A DNA stretch of 64,000 bases from Nostoc sp. 'Peltigera membranacea cyanobiont' N6 (lineage in GTDB: Bacteria > Cyanobacteriota > Cyanobacteriia > Cyanobacteriales > Nostocaceae). The notes beneath the pieces were generated by a model that worked only from the letters and a program-made list of their open reading frames with translations, was not told the origin of the DNA and searched no databases. Both the position numbers and the translations under genes were made by a program. Within the stretch, counting starts at the first letter, position 1. Every line of letters begins with the position of its first letter. The stretch is taken from positions 5,548,001 to 5,612,000 of the forward strand of contig NZ_CP026681.1 in assembly GCF_002949735.1 (NCBI RefSeq), given 5' to 3'. Below, piece by piece: positions 17,828-26,962 of this stretch.

Positions 17828-19266
17828 ATTTTCCTTACTCTCTCCAAGCTGATAAACGATGTAGTCTCATGCCAGCATTTGACTTTTTAGCATGTGCATA
17901 GAGCTACTTAGGACTCTAAGGTAACGGGTGAATCACTGCCGATAGGAGACAAAAGCACTTCATATTATGGTTGTCCACAACCAATTAGAGGTCATAGTTG
18001 CCATAGAAACTAATTTTGCTGATTTCACGGCACTTTTAACCATTATTCGCCATCAGAAATGAAATTATTTTCTCTTTTGGCGCTACTGTAGCGGTGCAAC
18101 TTTCAGCCACCTTTACAAATGGGGTTGGTTCTACTCCAAATAAGTCGTAGACCCAATAAATTGCAGTTTTTTCACTTTCAGTGCTTGCCCTTCTGCTAAT
18201 GAGCAGGTAGAGTTTTCTCTACTTATCCTCTCAAGCTTAGGACAGCATAGTATTTCAATAGAGTCCTACGGGCTTATGCCCTTTTGTCCTGCCAGTAGAG
18301 ACGCGAATTTTCTTGTCTCTACATTACGAATCAACAAAGCAGTAGTAGCCGCGCTGATACGGCTATTGATTCTGGTTTTGTGAGTTCGTAATTTTATATT
18401 AAATACTAGCATGGACTAATAATAGCAAAATAGTTGTTTAATTTTGAATTAAAATTGCTGGTAAATTTTTATTTAAATTTCTGGACTTAAAGGTTGCAAA
18501 AAGCCGTGACGATTTTCCTAAACCTTTATTGCATTATAAAAATTTATCTAATTTAGACGAGTAGTTTTGACCAATGAGTTAAATTCAAGATTTTCTTGAT
18601 TGAGAGGAGGCAAAAATCTCAAAGTCATGCCTATCATGGATTCCCTGATGTGTGAGACTCTTATTTGAAAGTGGTAAGGATTTTTCCTCGGTTTATTACC
18701 GTAAGCTCAAAAGCAGTCAGAGTATTTTCTACGTCTGTCTATGGTAAGAATAAATCTCTTAACATCCGCCTAGCGCTTAATTGCCACTACTATATATTAA
18801 AGATGTGCTTTTACACTTCTATATAATCAAAAAATTCCGTCAAGCGGTTGTAAAGGCGGAATTTTCCAGCTAGGACTGCTTGACTCAAGTTGATATGAAG
18901 AGGTGTTGCTAACCGGAAATGCATTTAATTTGCATCCGAATGCTAGAACAAAGATAAACCTGAGTCCCTTTCTAAGTAAAGTCCCTTTCTTTTTCATTCT
19001 CAAACGGCTAAATTCAATGTCAAGCGACCATTAGATTTTTGGCGTTTTATCTCAAAAATTGACACAAATCTTGCCTACAGCGTAGCTAAAAGTAAAATTT
19101 TAATGGTTATCCTTAAACTAGAATCAGTTGCCCTTTAATCGTCAGTCTATTAACACCAGGCTTTGAATTGAGGGCAAAAAAAGTATAGCTCACTTTTCAC
19201 AACTACCTGCCTTGACTCATGATTGTTAAGGCTGATGAAGTAATTTTAAAATTTTGGTTAGTGGTC
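17828..19266. other. Long spacer between cyAbrB and sdhB, no gene recognised
   Basis: Some 1.4 kb between divergent genes with no convincing open frame and no tRNA. Seen in it are a short dispersed inverted repeat (AGTAGAGACGCG near 18294 facing TCTCTAC near 18317) and AT-rich stretches around 18400-18580. A long 5' untranslated leader or an unrecognised small RNA could be here; I could not match any known RNA family by eye. Confidence 0.5.
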
Positions 19267-20280
19267 ATGGAAGTTATTTTTAAGGTCATTCGACAGCAAC
19301 AAAATTCCTCCCCTGTTGTGCAAACCTACCTTGTAGAGGCAGAACCAGGTAATACAATCTTGGATTGTCTGAATCATATTAAGTGGGAGCAAGATGGAAC
19401 GTTGGCATTTCGCAAAAATTGCCGTAATACCATTTGTGGTAGCTGTGCTGTGCGAATTAATGGGCGTTCGGCTTTAGCTTGCAAGGAAAATGTTGGTAGT
19501 GAACTTGCTAGATTACAACAAATACCATCATCCCAAAGTAAAGTAAATGCCATTCCTGAAATCACGATCGCACCTCTCGGCAATATGCCCGTGATTAAAG
19601 ATTTGGTTGTAGATATGAGCAGTTTCTGGAATAATTTAGAGGCAGTTGCTCCTTATGTCAGTACGGCAGCACGGCAAGTACCAGAAAGAGAGTTTTTGCA
19701 AACACCGCAAGAGCGATCGCGCCTCGATCAAACTGGTAACTGTATTATGTGCGGTGCTTGTTATTCTGAATGCAACGCCCGTGAAGTTAATCCAGACTTT
19801 GTTGGCCCCCATGCTCTTGCCAAAGCTTACCGGATGGTAGCGGATTCCCGCGATAGCGATACCGAAAATCGTTTAGAAAGCTACAACGAAGGTACTAAAG
19901 GCGTATGGGGTTGCACCCGTTGTTTATACTGCGATTCAGTTTGTCCAATGGAAGTTGCACCATTAGAACAAATCACCAAAGTTAAACAAGAAATTCTCAC
20001 CCACAAAGAAGCTAGCGATAGTCGCTCAATTCGTCACCGGAAAGTATTGATAGATTTAGTTAAAGAAGGTGGTTGGATTGATGAACGTCAATTTGGTTTA
20101 CAAGTAGTTGGTAATTATTTTCGAGATTTAAAAGGATTACTCAGTCTTGCACCCCTCGGTTTGCGGATGATTCTTCGGGGTAAGTTTCCCCTATCATTTG
20201 AACCTTCAGAAGGGACAGAACAAGTGCGATCGCTCATTGAATCTGTGCAACAAGAGAAGGGATTAGGGATTAGGGATTAG
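19267..20280 (+). CDS. sdhB: Succinate dehydrogenase/fumarate reductase iron-sulfur subunit
   Basis: About 337 aa. It carries the electron-transfer clusters of complex II: an N-terminal 2Fe-2S ferredoxin domain (CRNTICGSCAVRINGRSALAC), a CIMCGACYSEC motif near residue 160 and CTRCLYCDSVCP near 220 for the 4Fe-4S/3Fe-4S centres. In cyanobacteria the enzyme sits in the thylakoid membrane and feeds plastoquinone. The ATG at 19267 begins MEVIFKVIRQ; the frame is open to 19219. No sdhA is adjacent, as is normal in cyanobacteria. The last residues and the stop codon fall inside a GGGATTA heptamer repeat, so the C-terminus has probably been rewritten by repeat growth. Confidence 0.93.
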   Translation: MEVIFKVIRQQQNSSPVVQTYLVEAEPGNTILDCLNHIKWEQDGTLAFRKNCRNTICGSCAVRINGRSALACKENVGSELARLQQIPSSQSKVNAIPEITIAPLGNMPVIKDLVVDMSSFWNNLEAVAPYVSTAARQVPEREFLQTPQERSRLDQTGNCIMCGACYSECNAREVNPDFVGPHALAKAYRMVADSRDSDTENRLESYNEGTKGVWGCTRCLYCDSVCPMEVAPLEQITKVKQEILTHKEASDSRSIRHRKVLIDLVKEGGWIDERQFGLQVVGNYFRDLKGLLSLAPLGLRMILRGKFPLSFEPSEGTEQVRSLIESVQQEKGLGIRD

Positions 20281-20328
20281 GGATTAAAAGAATTCTTTCC
20301 CAGTCCCCAGTCCCCATTCCCCATTCTT
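20263..20328. repeat. Short heptamer tandem repeats after sdhB
   Basis: GGGATTA heptamers (20263-20287) are followed by CCCAGTC/CCCCATT heptamers (about 20299-20328). These are Nostoc-type short tandemly repeated sequences, and they supply the stop codon of sdhB. Confidence 0.8.
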
Positions 20329-20852
20329 CAACGCGGTTCTTGAGGTATATTCAACGGCTGTCCATTCCGGTCATATACTAAAATATCCCATTGCCCGTTG
20401 TTACTGGACTCAAAAGCAATCCTACTACCATCAGCGCTAATTGTAGGGTTGCGGACTTCAGCTTGGAGGTTATTAGTCAAATTTCGTGATTGGCGTGTTT
20501 CTCGGTCATAAAGAAAAATAGCCGATCGCCCCTGGCGGCTAGCCGCAAATACAATATAACGACCATCTTGGGAAACACTAGGATGATTTGCGATCGCATC
20601 AAAGGAATTTAAACCTGGCAAATCAACCAAATCGCGAGTCACCGTATCAAACATATAAACATCTTGGCTACCGCGTCGGTCGGTAATAAAAACAATATAT
20701 CTCCCAGAAATTTGGGGGTTTAATTCTGACGCTAAACTATTGAGACTCCGACCCCCCGGATCAAAGGGATAACTCAAAAGGCGAGGGTAGCCAAAACACC
20801 CAGTTAATAAACTTAAGCAGAAAAATACAGGTATAAATAAAACACGTTTCAT
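20328..20852 (-). CDS. TolB-like beta-propeller lipoprotein
   Basis: A 174-aa exported lipoprotein. The signal MKRVLFIPVFFCLSLLTGC has a lipobox LTGC with Cys18. Three to four PD40-type WD-like repeats follow, each with a D(G)RYIVFxS core, e.g. SQDGRYIVFAASRQG and SADGSRIAFESSNNG. The protein is too short for a full propeller, so it may dimerise or bind a partner in the periplasm. It is paralogous to its neighbour at 20947 and lies in the same direction 94 bp downstream of it. Confidence 0.82.
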   Translation of the reverse strand: MKRVLFIPVFFCLSLLTGCFGYPRLLSYPFDPGGRSLNSLASELNPQISGRYIVFITDRRGSQDVYMFDTVTRDLVDLPGLNSFDAIANHPSVSQDGRYIVFAASRQGRSAIFLYDRETRQSRNLTNNLQAEVRNPTISADGSRIAFESSNNGQWDILVYDRNGQPLNIPQEPR

Positions 20853-20910
20853 ATAATTTAGTCATTAGTCATTAGTTAATAGTCTCATAACTCCTAACTC
20901 CTAACTCTTG

Positions 20911-20936
20911 TAGAGACGCGATTAATCGCGTCTCTA
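20911..20936. repeat. Perfect 26-bp palindrome between the two lipoprotein genes
   Basis: A self-complementary 26-mer, beginning TAGAGACGCGATT at 20911 and mirrored to 20936, is flanked by CTCCTAA heptamers. It belongs to the same dispersed family as 10908 and 32578. Confidence 0.85.
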
Positions 20937-20946
20937 CTCCTAACTC

Positions 20947-21507
20947 CTACGGAGGTGAACCTACGGTTGCACCGTTGGGAATATCTAACTCAATATTTGG
21001 CCCCCGGTCTAGGACTTCAATATCCCACTGACCACGGCTAGCACTTTCAAAGACAACATAACGTCCATCTGGGCTGATATTTGGTTTTCTGATCCAGCCG
21101 CGATAGGTTGGTGTGACGATTTGCGACTGTTGTGTAGCGCGATCGTAAAGCGCCACCACCGCCCTACCTTGGTCGCTAGTAAGATAAGCAATATAACGCC
21201 CGGTATAGCTCAAGCTAGGACTTTCAGCAATTGTCTCTGCTCGGTTTATGCCCGGTGTACCAATAAACTGTTGCCTCTCCAAATCGAAAACTAGCAGTTG
21301 CTGATTACCATTCCGATTAGATACAAACGCTAAAAAGCGCCCATTTCCACTCAAAGCGGGTTGCTCTTCGGTGTAGCGACTGTTGAGAGAAGTAGGCCCT
21401 ATGGGAATATCGTTATAACTACAAGATGCAAGCAAACCTGTTAAACCAAAAACCAGGCTCCAATGAATTGGTCTTTGGAGCCAAAATGTAGGCGTAAATT
21501 TTTCCAC
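20947..21507 (-). CDS. TolB-like beta-propeller lipoprotein, paralogue of 20328
   Basis: A 186-aa lipoprotein with signal sequence and lipobox LLASC near residue 29. The repeats SGNGRFLAFVSNRNG, YTGRYIAYLTSDQG and SPDGRYVVFESASRG match those of the downstream neighbour, including the closing GQWDIEVLDR versus GQWDILVYDR. The pair therefore arose by gene duplication. It lies 47 bp downstream of ycf66 and may be in one operon with psbX-ycf66. Function unknown. Confidence 0.82.
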   Translation of the reverse strand: MEKFTPTFWLQRPIHWSLVFGLTGLLASCSYNDIPIGPTSLNSRYTEEQPALSGNGRFLAFVSNRNGNQQLLVFDLERQQFIGTPGINRAETIAESPSLSYTGRYIAYLTSDQGRAVVALYDRATQQSQIVTPTYRGWIRKPNISPDGRYVVFESASRGQWDIEVLDRGPNIELDIPNGATVGSPP

Positions 21508-21554
21508 CTCAACTGTTTTCCGTCGCCTCTAAACGTACTTCCACGCCAACTGTT

Positions 21555-22487
21555 TTAAACATCGTCATCAAAATCGGTCGAATTATCTGGCCCCTGATTT
21601 GGCTTTTCAATGGGGTTGTATGGTACATAATCAGTTGGGATTGCGTCATCATCTTCACGCGGTCTTCGAGAAGTTGAGTCAGTGGGTGAACGCCGCCTTC
21701 TTGGTCTAGGAGCAACATCATCTTCCCGGCTTTCTGGACGTTGAGAACCGTTATTATTACGGCGAGAAGGTTTTCTGACTTCCCCTCCCGAACTTTCCCA
21801 ATCATCAACTTGCCTAGATGAAGAACCCCAATTTTCATCTTCAGGGCTTTCAGAAGGGCGATTCACAGGACGGCCAGAAGTCCGCCGCCGCGTTCTATCT
21901 GCTGGAGCCTGTCTTTCGCTACTGCTTCTTTCGCTACTGCTGCTATTGCGGCGTTCTGAACGACGGGGGGGTTGCTCCTCGTAGTAGTCATCACGAGTGG
22001 AAATCTTATCCCTGCTACCCTGAATCCGGGCACGCACGGGGCGTTCCTCTTCGTCTTCATAAGGCAATGGATCTAAATCTGCATCCATTTCAGCTTGATA
22101 CTTTTTGCGATCGTTGTAGGAATAGCGATCGCTAACTGGTCGGTCTTCATCCACAATCGGAGTGTTACGCTTTGCTTGCTGGGTAGCTATACTCCGCAGG
22201 CGAATACTTTCAACTGCAAAAAATACAGTTGTGCCAACTAAAAGCAGTTGACCAAATTGGAGAATCGGGTCTAGCCGCCATCCTTGAAACACAAGAATAA
22301 AGCCGCAGAGCAAACCGACTGCCGCAAAAAAGATATCTTGATCTCGTGACAATTCTGGACGCACAGTGCGGAGAAAATACAGTGCTGCCCCAGCCACAGC
22401 CAGGAAAATTCCTAGAATACTGGCTGAATTTGCCCCAAAATTTACCTGAGCCAGAAAACTGGCTGAGTTCAGCCCAAAATTTATCAT
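21555..22487 (-). CDS. ycf66: Ycf66-family membrane protein
   Basis: A 310-aa protein. The conserved Ycf66 part is the first 110 residues with three membrane segments (ILGIFLAVAGAALYFLRTV, FFAAVGLLCGFILVFQGW, FGQLLLVGTTVFFAVESI). The remaining 200 residues are charged, Arg/Asp/Ser-rich and probably disordered. The family is found in cyanobacteria and some plastids; its role is not established. The N-terminus contains a small in-frame duplication, NFGLNSAS then NFGANSAS, either of which could be the natural start region. It lies downstream of psbX. Confidence 0.9.
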   Translation of the reverse strand: MINFGLNSASFLAQVNFGANSASILGIFLAVAGAALYFLRTVRPELSRDQDIFFAAVGLLCGFILVFQGWRLDPILQFGQLLLVGTTVFFAVESIRLRSIATQQAKRNTPIVDEDRPVSDRYSYNDRKKYQAEMDADLDPLPYEDEEERPVRARIQGSRDKISTRDDYYEEQPPRRSERRNSSSSERSSSERQAPADRTRRRTSGRPVNRPSESPEDENWGSSSRQVDDWESSGGEVRKPSRRNNNGSQRPESREDDVAPRPRRRRSPTDSTSRRPREDDDAIPTDYVPYNPIEKPNQGPDNSTDFDDDV

Positions 22488-22737
22488 TGCTGTTTTCCCA
22501 ATATCAAATCTATGTTAGCGAGTCACAATTAAAATCACTACTGTAATTAGGCACGATAAATATTGAAGCTTCAAAGCCTCCAACAAAGAAGCTCTGAAGC
22601 TGTTCGCCGAAAAGTAAAAACACCTATGTATGTCATCTACAACTCCCACCAGCCGCAGTTTTCGCTGCTTTTGGTGAAATAAATGTAGATAGCTGACAGA
22701 CAATCGATTATGAGAGTTAAATTAACTCTCATAAGCA

Positions 22738-22857
22738 TTATGAACGCTGAATTTTATCTTTTTGGCTAATGAAAATTAGACCAACTGTAACGGGTATTAC
22801 AACAATTGCAGTACCCCAAGCCAAACTCCAAAGAAAATTTGCTAAAGAAGGCGTCAT
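22738..22857 (-). CDS. psbX: Photosystem II reaction centre protein X
   Basis: A 39-aa single-span thylakoid protein, easily missed because of its size. It reads MTPSLANFLWSLAWGTAIVV followed by IPVTVGLIFISQKDKIQRS, which is the PsbX sequence almost residue for residue. PsbX sits at the edge of photosystem II near cytochrome b559 and affects the plastoquinone QB site. The ATG at 22857 and TAA at 22738 are clear. It is followed by ycf66 (250 bp) on the same strand, and its promoter lies in the 273-bp spacer shared with the divergent YggT gene. Confidence 0.95.
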   Translation of the reverse strand: MTPSLANFLWSLAWGTAIVVIPVTVGLIFISQKDKIQRS

Positions 22858-23130
22858 ACTTCTCAACCTTTTTTTACACACTTCATCCTAATTTTAATAG
22901 TGTATTACTTTCTTGAGAAGCCTCGAAGTCGGAACTGCCAAACTTAGTAACTGCTGTGAGGGAGTTTACTTTTTTATTCGACAAGAAAGTTACAGCATTT
23001 GGTTAAAATAATGATGAGAGTGCTTTACAAAGCTTAAAATTTTTGTGGCGATGTCTAAAACAGTCTACGCCTAAGCGAAGCGCGGCTTGCCGTTGCCTAA
23101 GTCTTTCTTTACAGATAGTACCTTAAACCG

Positions 23131-23424
23131 ATGACTGGTGTTGACCTGACTGCTTGGATTCTTGGCCCTGTGTTAGGGGTGATGACATTTCTATTTATAT
23201 TTCGGATCATTCTCACTTGGTATCCGCAAGTGAATCTGAATCGTTTGCCCTTCAATTTAATAGCTTGGCCTACCGAACCATTTTTAGTGCCATTGCGAAA
23301 ACTTGTACAACCTATAGGCGGAGTGGATATTACACCTATTATTTGGGTTGGTATCTTTAGCCTGCTGCGAGAAATATTACTAGGTCAACAAGGATTGTTG
23401 ACTATGGCATCTCGTATGAATTAG
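23131..23424 (+). CDS. YggT-family membrane protein (Ycf19-like)
   Basis: A 97-aa protein with two membrane segments around the family signature: FLFIFRIILTWYPQVNLNRLP, PTEPFLVPLRKLVQPIGGVD and ITPIIWVGIFSLLREIL. YggT/Ycf19 proteins take part in thylakoid or septum-related membrane organisation in cyanobacteria and chloroplasts; the exact role is unsettled. Start ATG. Its stop is followed at once by tandem repeats. Confidence 0.9.
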   Translation: MTGVDLTAWILGPVLGVMTFLFIFRIILTWYPQVNLNRLPFNLIAWPTEPFLVPLRKLVQPIGGVDITPIIWVGIFSLLREILLGQQGLLTMASRMN

Positions 23425-23564
23425 GGAATTGGGCATGGGGCATTGGGCATGGGGCATTGGGAATTGGAGAGAAGTCAAAATTACCTCTTTCCCCTCTGCT
23501 CCCCTCCCCAGTCCCCAGTCCCCAGTCCCCAGTCCCCAATCCCCAGTCCCCAGTCCCCAATCCC
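23425..23564. repeat. Tandem short repeats between convergent genes
   Basis: GGCATTGGGCATGGG units (23429-23465), then CCCCAGT heptamers in about eight copies (23507-23570). Nostoc-type short tandem repeats with no coding content; they run into the last codons of accC. Confidence 0.85.
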
Positions 23565-24908
23565 CTATCCGTTCATCTCCTGGACAAAATTTGTATAGAC
23601 ATTACCCTGCAAAAATTGTGGAGTTTCCATAATTTTTTGATGGAACCCGATAGTGGTAGGTAGTCCAGTAATGGCACATTCGCGGAGTGCGCGTTTCATG
23701 CGGTTGATAGCAGTGGGTCTGTCTGGGGCCCAAACAATTAACTTGCCGATCAAAGAATCGTAATAAGGCGGGATTTGGTAATCTGTGTAAACGTGAGAAT
23801 CAATCCGAACACCAGGGCCTCCGGGCGGCAGATAGCCACTAATCCGTCCTGGAGAGGGGCGAAAGTCATGATCTGGGTCTTCAGCGTTGATCCGGCACTC
23901 GATCGAATGACCCCGCAAAACTACTTGCTCTTGGGTAAGCTTGAGTCTTTCCCCTTGAGCAATCCGAATTTGTTCGGCAACCAAATCTATCCCAGTAATC
24001 ATCTCTGTTACAGGATGTTCCACTTGAATCCGGGTGTTCATTTCCATAAAGTAGAATTTACCCGATCTATCCAAGAGAAACTCGATAGTGCCCGCCCCAC
24101 TGTAACTAATGAATTGGGCAGCTTTGACAGCAGCTTGTCCCATTTTCTCACGCAGGTCTTGGTCGAGAGCCGGACTGGGGGCTTCTTCTAGTAGTTTTTG
24201 ATTCCGGCGCTGAATTGAGCAATCGCGTTCGCCTAAGTGGATGACATTACCGTAGTTATCCGCCAAAATTTGAAATTCGATGTGGCGGGGACGTTCAATA
24301 AATTTTTCGATGTAAACGCCAGAATTTCCAAAAGCTGCTCCTGCTTCCCCTTGGGCTGCTAGGAAAAGTTTGACAAATTCATCTTCAGAACGAACTAGGC
24401 GCATACCCCGCCCACCACCGCCGGCTGTGGCTTTGATCATCACTGGATAGCCGATATCCTTGGCGAATCTTAATCCTTCTTCCTCAGATTCTACTAACCC
24501 CTCAGTACCTGGCACTGTCGGGACTCCAGCTTTTTGCATGGTTTCTTTGGCAGTGGATTTATCGCCCATCAGCTTGATAGATTCTGGAGTTGGGCCGATA
24601 AAAGCAATATGATGGTCGGCACAGATTTCTGCAAACCGGGCATTTTCTGCCAAAAAACCATAGCCAGGATGAATTGCAGTGGCATTGCGCGTCAGGGCTG
24701 CGGCAATAATATTGGGAATATTCAAATAACTTTTACTGCTAGCTGGTTCGCCAATACAAACCGCTTCATCAGCAAGTTGAACGTGGAGAGCATTCCGGTC
24801 AACGGTGGAGTGAACCGCGACTGTGGCAATTCCCATTTCTTCACAGGCGCGGAGAATGCGAAGGGCGATTTCTCCCCGATTGGCAATTAATATTTTGTCA
24901 AACTTCAT
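23565..24908 (-). CDS. accC: Acetyl-CoA carboxylase, biotin carboxylase subunit
   Basis: A 447-aa subunit that carboxylates biotin on AccB using ATP and bicarbonate, the first step of fatty-acid synthesis. The N-terminus KILIANRGEIALRILRACEE, the ATP-grasp glycine loop KATAGGGGRGMR, and the catalytic region FLLDRSGKFYFMEMNTRIQVEHPVTE are all intact. Length is standard. The gene is monocistronic and converges on the YggT gene. Confidence 0.97.
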   Translation of the reverse strand: MKFDKILIANRGEIALRILRACEEMGIATVAVHSTVDRNALHVQLADEAVCIGEPASSKSYLNIPNIIAAALTRNATAIHPGYGFLAENARFAEICADHHIAFIGPTPESIKLMGDKSTAKETMQKAGVPTVPGTEGLVESEEEGLRFAKDIGYPVMIKATAGGGGRGMRLVRSEDEFVKLFLAAQGEAGAAFGNSGVYIEKFIERPRHIEFQILADNYGNVIHLGERDCSIQRRNQKLLEEAPSPALDQDLREKMGQAAVKAAQFISYSGAGTIEFLLDRSGKFYFMEMNTRIQVEHPVTEMITGIDLVAEQIRIAQGERLKLTQEQVVLRGHSIECRINAEDPDHDFRPSPGRISGYLPPGGPGVRIDSHVYTDYQIPPYYDSLIGKLIVWAPDRPTAINRMKRALRECAITGLPTTIGFHQKIMETPQFLQGNVYTNFVQEMNG

Positions 24909-25353
24909 TTTTTAGTTTCGATATCATTACCAGTAGATTCACATTTTCCCCGATCCAACTTGAAACGACGCTTCCGCATTATTTAAAATTATCACAGGAG
25001 ATTCGCCACCCTGATTCTAAGCAAACTCGCATATTGTAGGCTTGCTGCCTTTACAGGTTTTACTACACTAACAACATTGCTGCTGTAAGTCTTGGCTAGC
25101 TTACCAAACTGGGCTTTTGCGATCTGCGATCGCCACTGGCTCATGGCGGGTACGCGATGCCTGCGGCGGGCTGCGCCTACGCACCGCATCTCCCACAGTC
25201 GCTCTACCCTTTTTAATATCACTTGTGCAGATGCTAAATTTCTGTCAGTCTGATACCGCCTTGAAGAAATTTATATTTTTGAGAAATATAACTTTAGATA
25301 TCACCTTACTATAATTATTTTCTTATGCTATAGTCTATCTTTAGACAAGTCGT
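24909..25353. other. Spacer with dispersed GC-rich palindromic repeat, no gene seen
   Basis: Between accC and the tRNA. At about 25145-25193 lies a copy of the Nostoc dispersed element GCGATGCCTGCGGCGGGCTG...CCTACGC, also present near 31607. No supported coding frame. Confidence 0.55.
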
Positions 25354-25436
25354 GCGGATGTGGCGGAATTGGTATACGCGCACGCTTGAGGTGCGTGTGG
25401 GCAATGCCCTTGGGAGTTCGAGTCTCCCCATCCGCA
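25354..25436 (+). tRNA. tRNA-Leu (anticodon GAG)
   Basis: An 83-nt cloverleaf with long variable arm. The acceptor arms GCGGATG and CATCCGC pair fully; the anticodon stem CACGC/GCGTG holds the loop TTGAGGT with GAG at its centre; the T arm contains GTTCGAGTC. CCA is not encoded after the discriminator A. It reads CUC/CUU leucine codons. Confidence 0.97.
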
Positions 25437-25559
25437 TATTTTTGTTTGTCAAGGGTCAATAGTCAAGGGTCAATAAACCTGAGACTATTGACCCTTAAAT
25501 CTTGGTATAGCTCTGTTTTTTATGCTTTTATAGAGATACGTGAAGTTTTGTAAAAAGCA

Positions 25560-26183
25560 TTGAGTATTACTTTTACGTCGATAAATAACTTAAAACAGCC
25601 AGCAGCTTGGCATCGCCTCACTCCGATTTGGCAAGGAGGGGAGGAAGTAATTCAAAAAAGTTTACCTCACACTCAGCTAGCACCTGCTTGGCAGCTCATG
25701 CTTTTGGGTGATGGCTCTCCTACACGTCACTTAGAATTGCTTACAGGCGAGTCTGTAGAAGTAGATGTGATTGATATGTCATTGATTGGCATGGACTTGG
25801 ATGCTGCACCTGATTTAATTCAAGCTCTTCAAGGGCCGCGACTACGGCGACAAGTGTGGCTGCGGACTGCTTCTGGTCAACGATTAGCCTATGCTACCTC
25901 ATGGTGGGAAGCTAGTCATGTAGATGAGTATTTGCAAAATCGTTCATTACCAATTTGGGCAAGTTTAGCTCGTCTCCGCACAGAGTTGTATCGGGATGTT
26001 CGCGGGATTTACTATGGTGACTCATCGGCGCTAGAGTCTGGTTTTGGAGTAACTGGGCCTTTTTGGGGTCGCCATTATTTGTTTTGGCATCATGGACAGC
26101 CACTAACCCTAATTTATGAAGTCTTTTCGCCTTATTTAACTAAATATTTGGGGGCTATGCAATTAAATTCTCAAAATCAGTAA
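25560..26183 (+). CDS. Chorismate lyase-family protein
   Basis: A 207-aa protein of the cyanobacterial chorismate--pyruvate lyase group, which makes 4-hydroxybenzoate for the plastoquinone ring. Visible are HLELLTGESVEVDVIDM, then LQGPRLRRQVWLRTASGQRLAYATSWW with the basic residues expected to hold the carboxylates, and the FWGRHYLFWHHGQPLTLIYEVFSP end. The frame starts at TTG 25560; no better ATG precedes the conserved part. It lies 124 bp downstream of the tRNA. Confidence 0.88.
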   Translation: MSITFTSINNLKQPAAWHRLTPIWQGGEEVIQKSLPHTQLAPAWQLMLLGDGSPTRHLELLTGESVEVDVIDMSLIGMDLDAAPDLIQALQGPRLRRQVWLRTASGQRLAYATSWWEASHVDEYLQNRSLPIWASLARLRTELYRDVRGIYYGDSSALESGFGVTGPFWGRHYLFWHHGQPLTLIYEVFSPYLTKYLGAMQLNSQNQ

Positions 26184-26311
26184 AAGCCTGCGATCGCAAC
26201 TGAGTTAAACCAAGTAGCTGAAATCTTACAATTAAATTAATGAGTTTTCGGTGATGATTTGCCGTTGTTAGTCCTACTAATGCGAGCAATAAAGGCACAA
26301 GGAAAGATTTA

Positions 26312-26875
26312 ATGAATACTGTTGTTTTAAATCTAGAACCGATTGCTCATTTAACCGATGAGCAATTTTATCAATTGTGTATTGCCAATCGTGATTTAAG
26401 CCTGGAAATGAATGCAGGCGGGGAATTAATAATTATGCCACCAGTAGGAGGAGAAAGCGGAAATCAAGAAGCAGATTTAATTACAGACTTAAATAATTGG
26501 AATCGTCAAGCTAAATTAGGGAAAGTTTTTAGTTCTTCAACTATCTTTATACTTCCCAACGGTGCAAAACGTTCACCTGATGCTGCTTGGATAAAATTGG
26601 AGCGGTGGGAAGCTTTAACACCAGAACAACGAAAAAAATTTCCGCCACTTGTACCCGACTTTTTGATTGAACTGCGATCGGAGACAGACAGGCTTGCACC
26701 AATTCAAGAGAAAATGCAGGAATACATTAAAAATGGTCTGCGTTTAGGTTGGCTGATTAATCCTCAAGATCGTCAAGTTGAAATTTACCGACTTTTGAAA
26801 GCTGTAGAAGTTGTGCAAATGCCAGCAATTATTTCTGGAGAAGATATATTACCTGGATTTGAGTTGCAAGTATAA
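26312..26875 (+). CDS. Uma2-family (DUF820) nuclease-fold protein, copy 1
   Basis: A 187-aa restriction-endonuclease-fold protein of the very large cyanobacterial Uma2 family. The core RSPDAAWI (Asp) and PDFLIELRSETDRL (E-x-R/K position) lie at about residues 88-125, followed by YIKNGLRLGWLINPQDRQVEIYR. Its biological role is unknown; members are often scattered and duplicated. It is nearly identical to the next gene 87 bp downstream, so they are a recent tandem duplication. Start ATG. Confidence 0.9.
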   Translation: MNTVVLNLEPIAHLTDEQFYQLCIANRDLSLEMNAGGELIIMPPVGGESGNQEADLITDLNNWNRQAKLGKVFSSSTIFILPNGAKRSPDAAWIKLERWEALTPEQRKKFPPLVPDFLIELRSETDRLAPIQEKMQEYIKNGLRLGWLINPQDRQVEIYRLLKAVEVVQMPAIISGEDILPGFELQV

Positions 26876-26962
26876 GAGGGTTGCAAATTACACCTAAATA
26901 AATTTTCCAACAAGCAAGAATTTCCTACTGATGTTAGCAAGAAAGACACGAGGAAAGCTTTA

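Noticed and set aside
21509..21838. Minus-strand 109-codon frame overlapping ycf66
   Set aside because: An alternative frame within the low-complexity tail of ycf66.
23429..23663. Proline/serine-rich plus-strand frames after the YggT gene
   Set aside because: Translations of CCCCAGT heptamers, partly antisense to accC.
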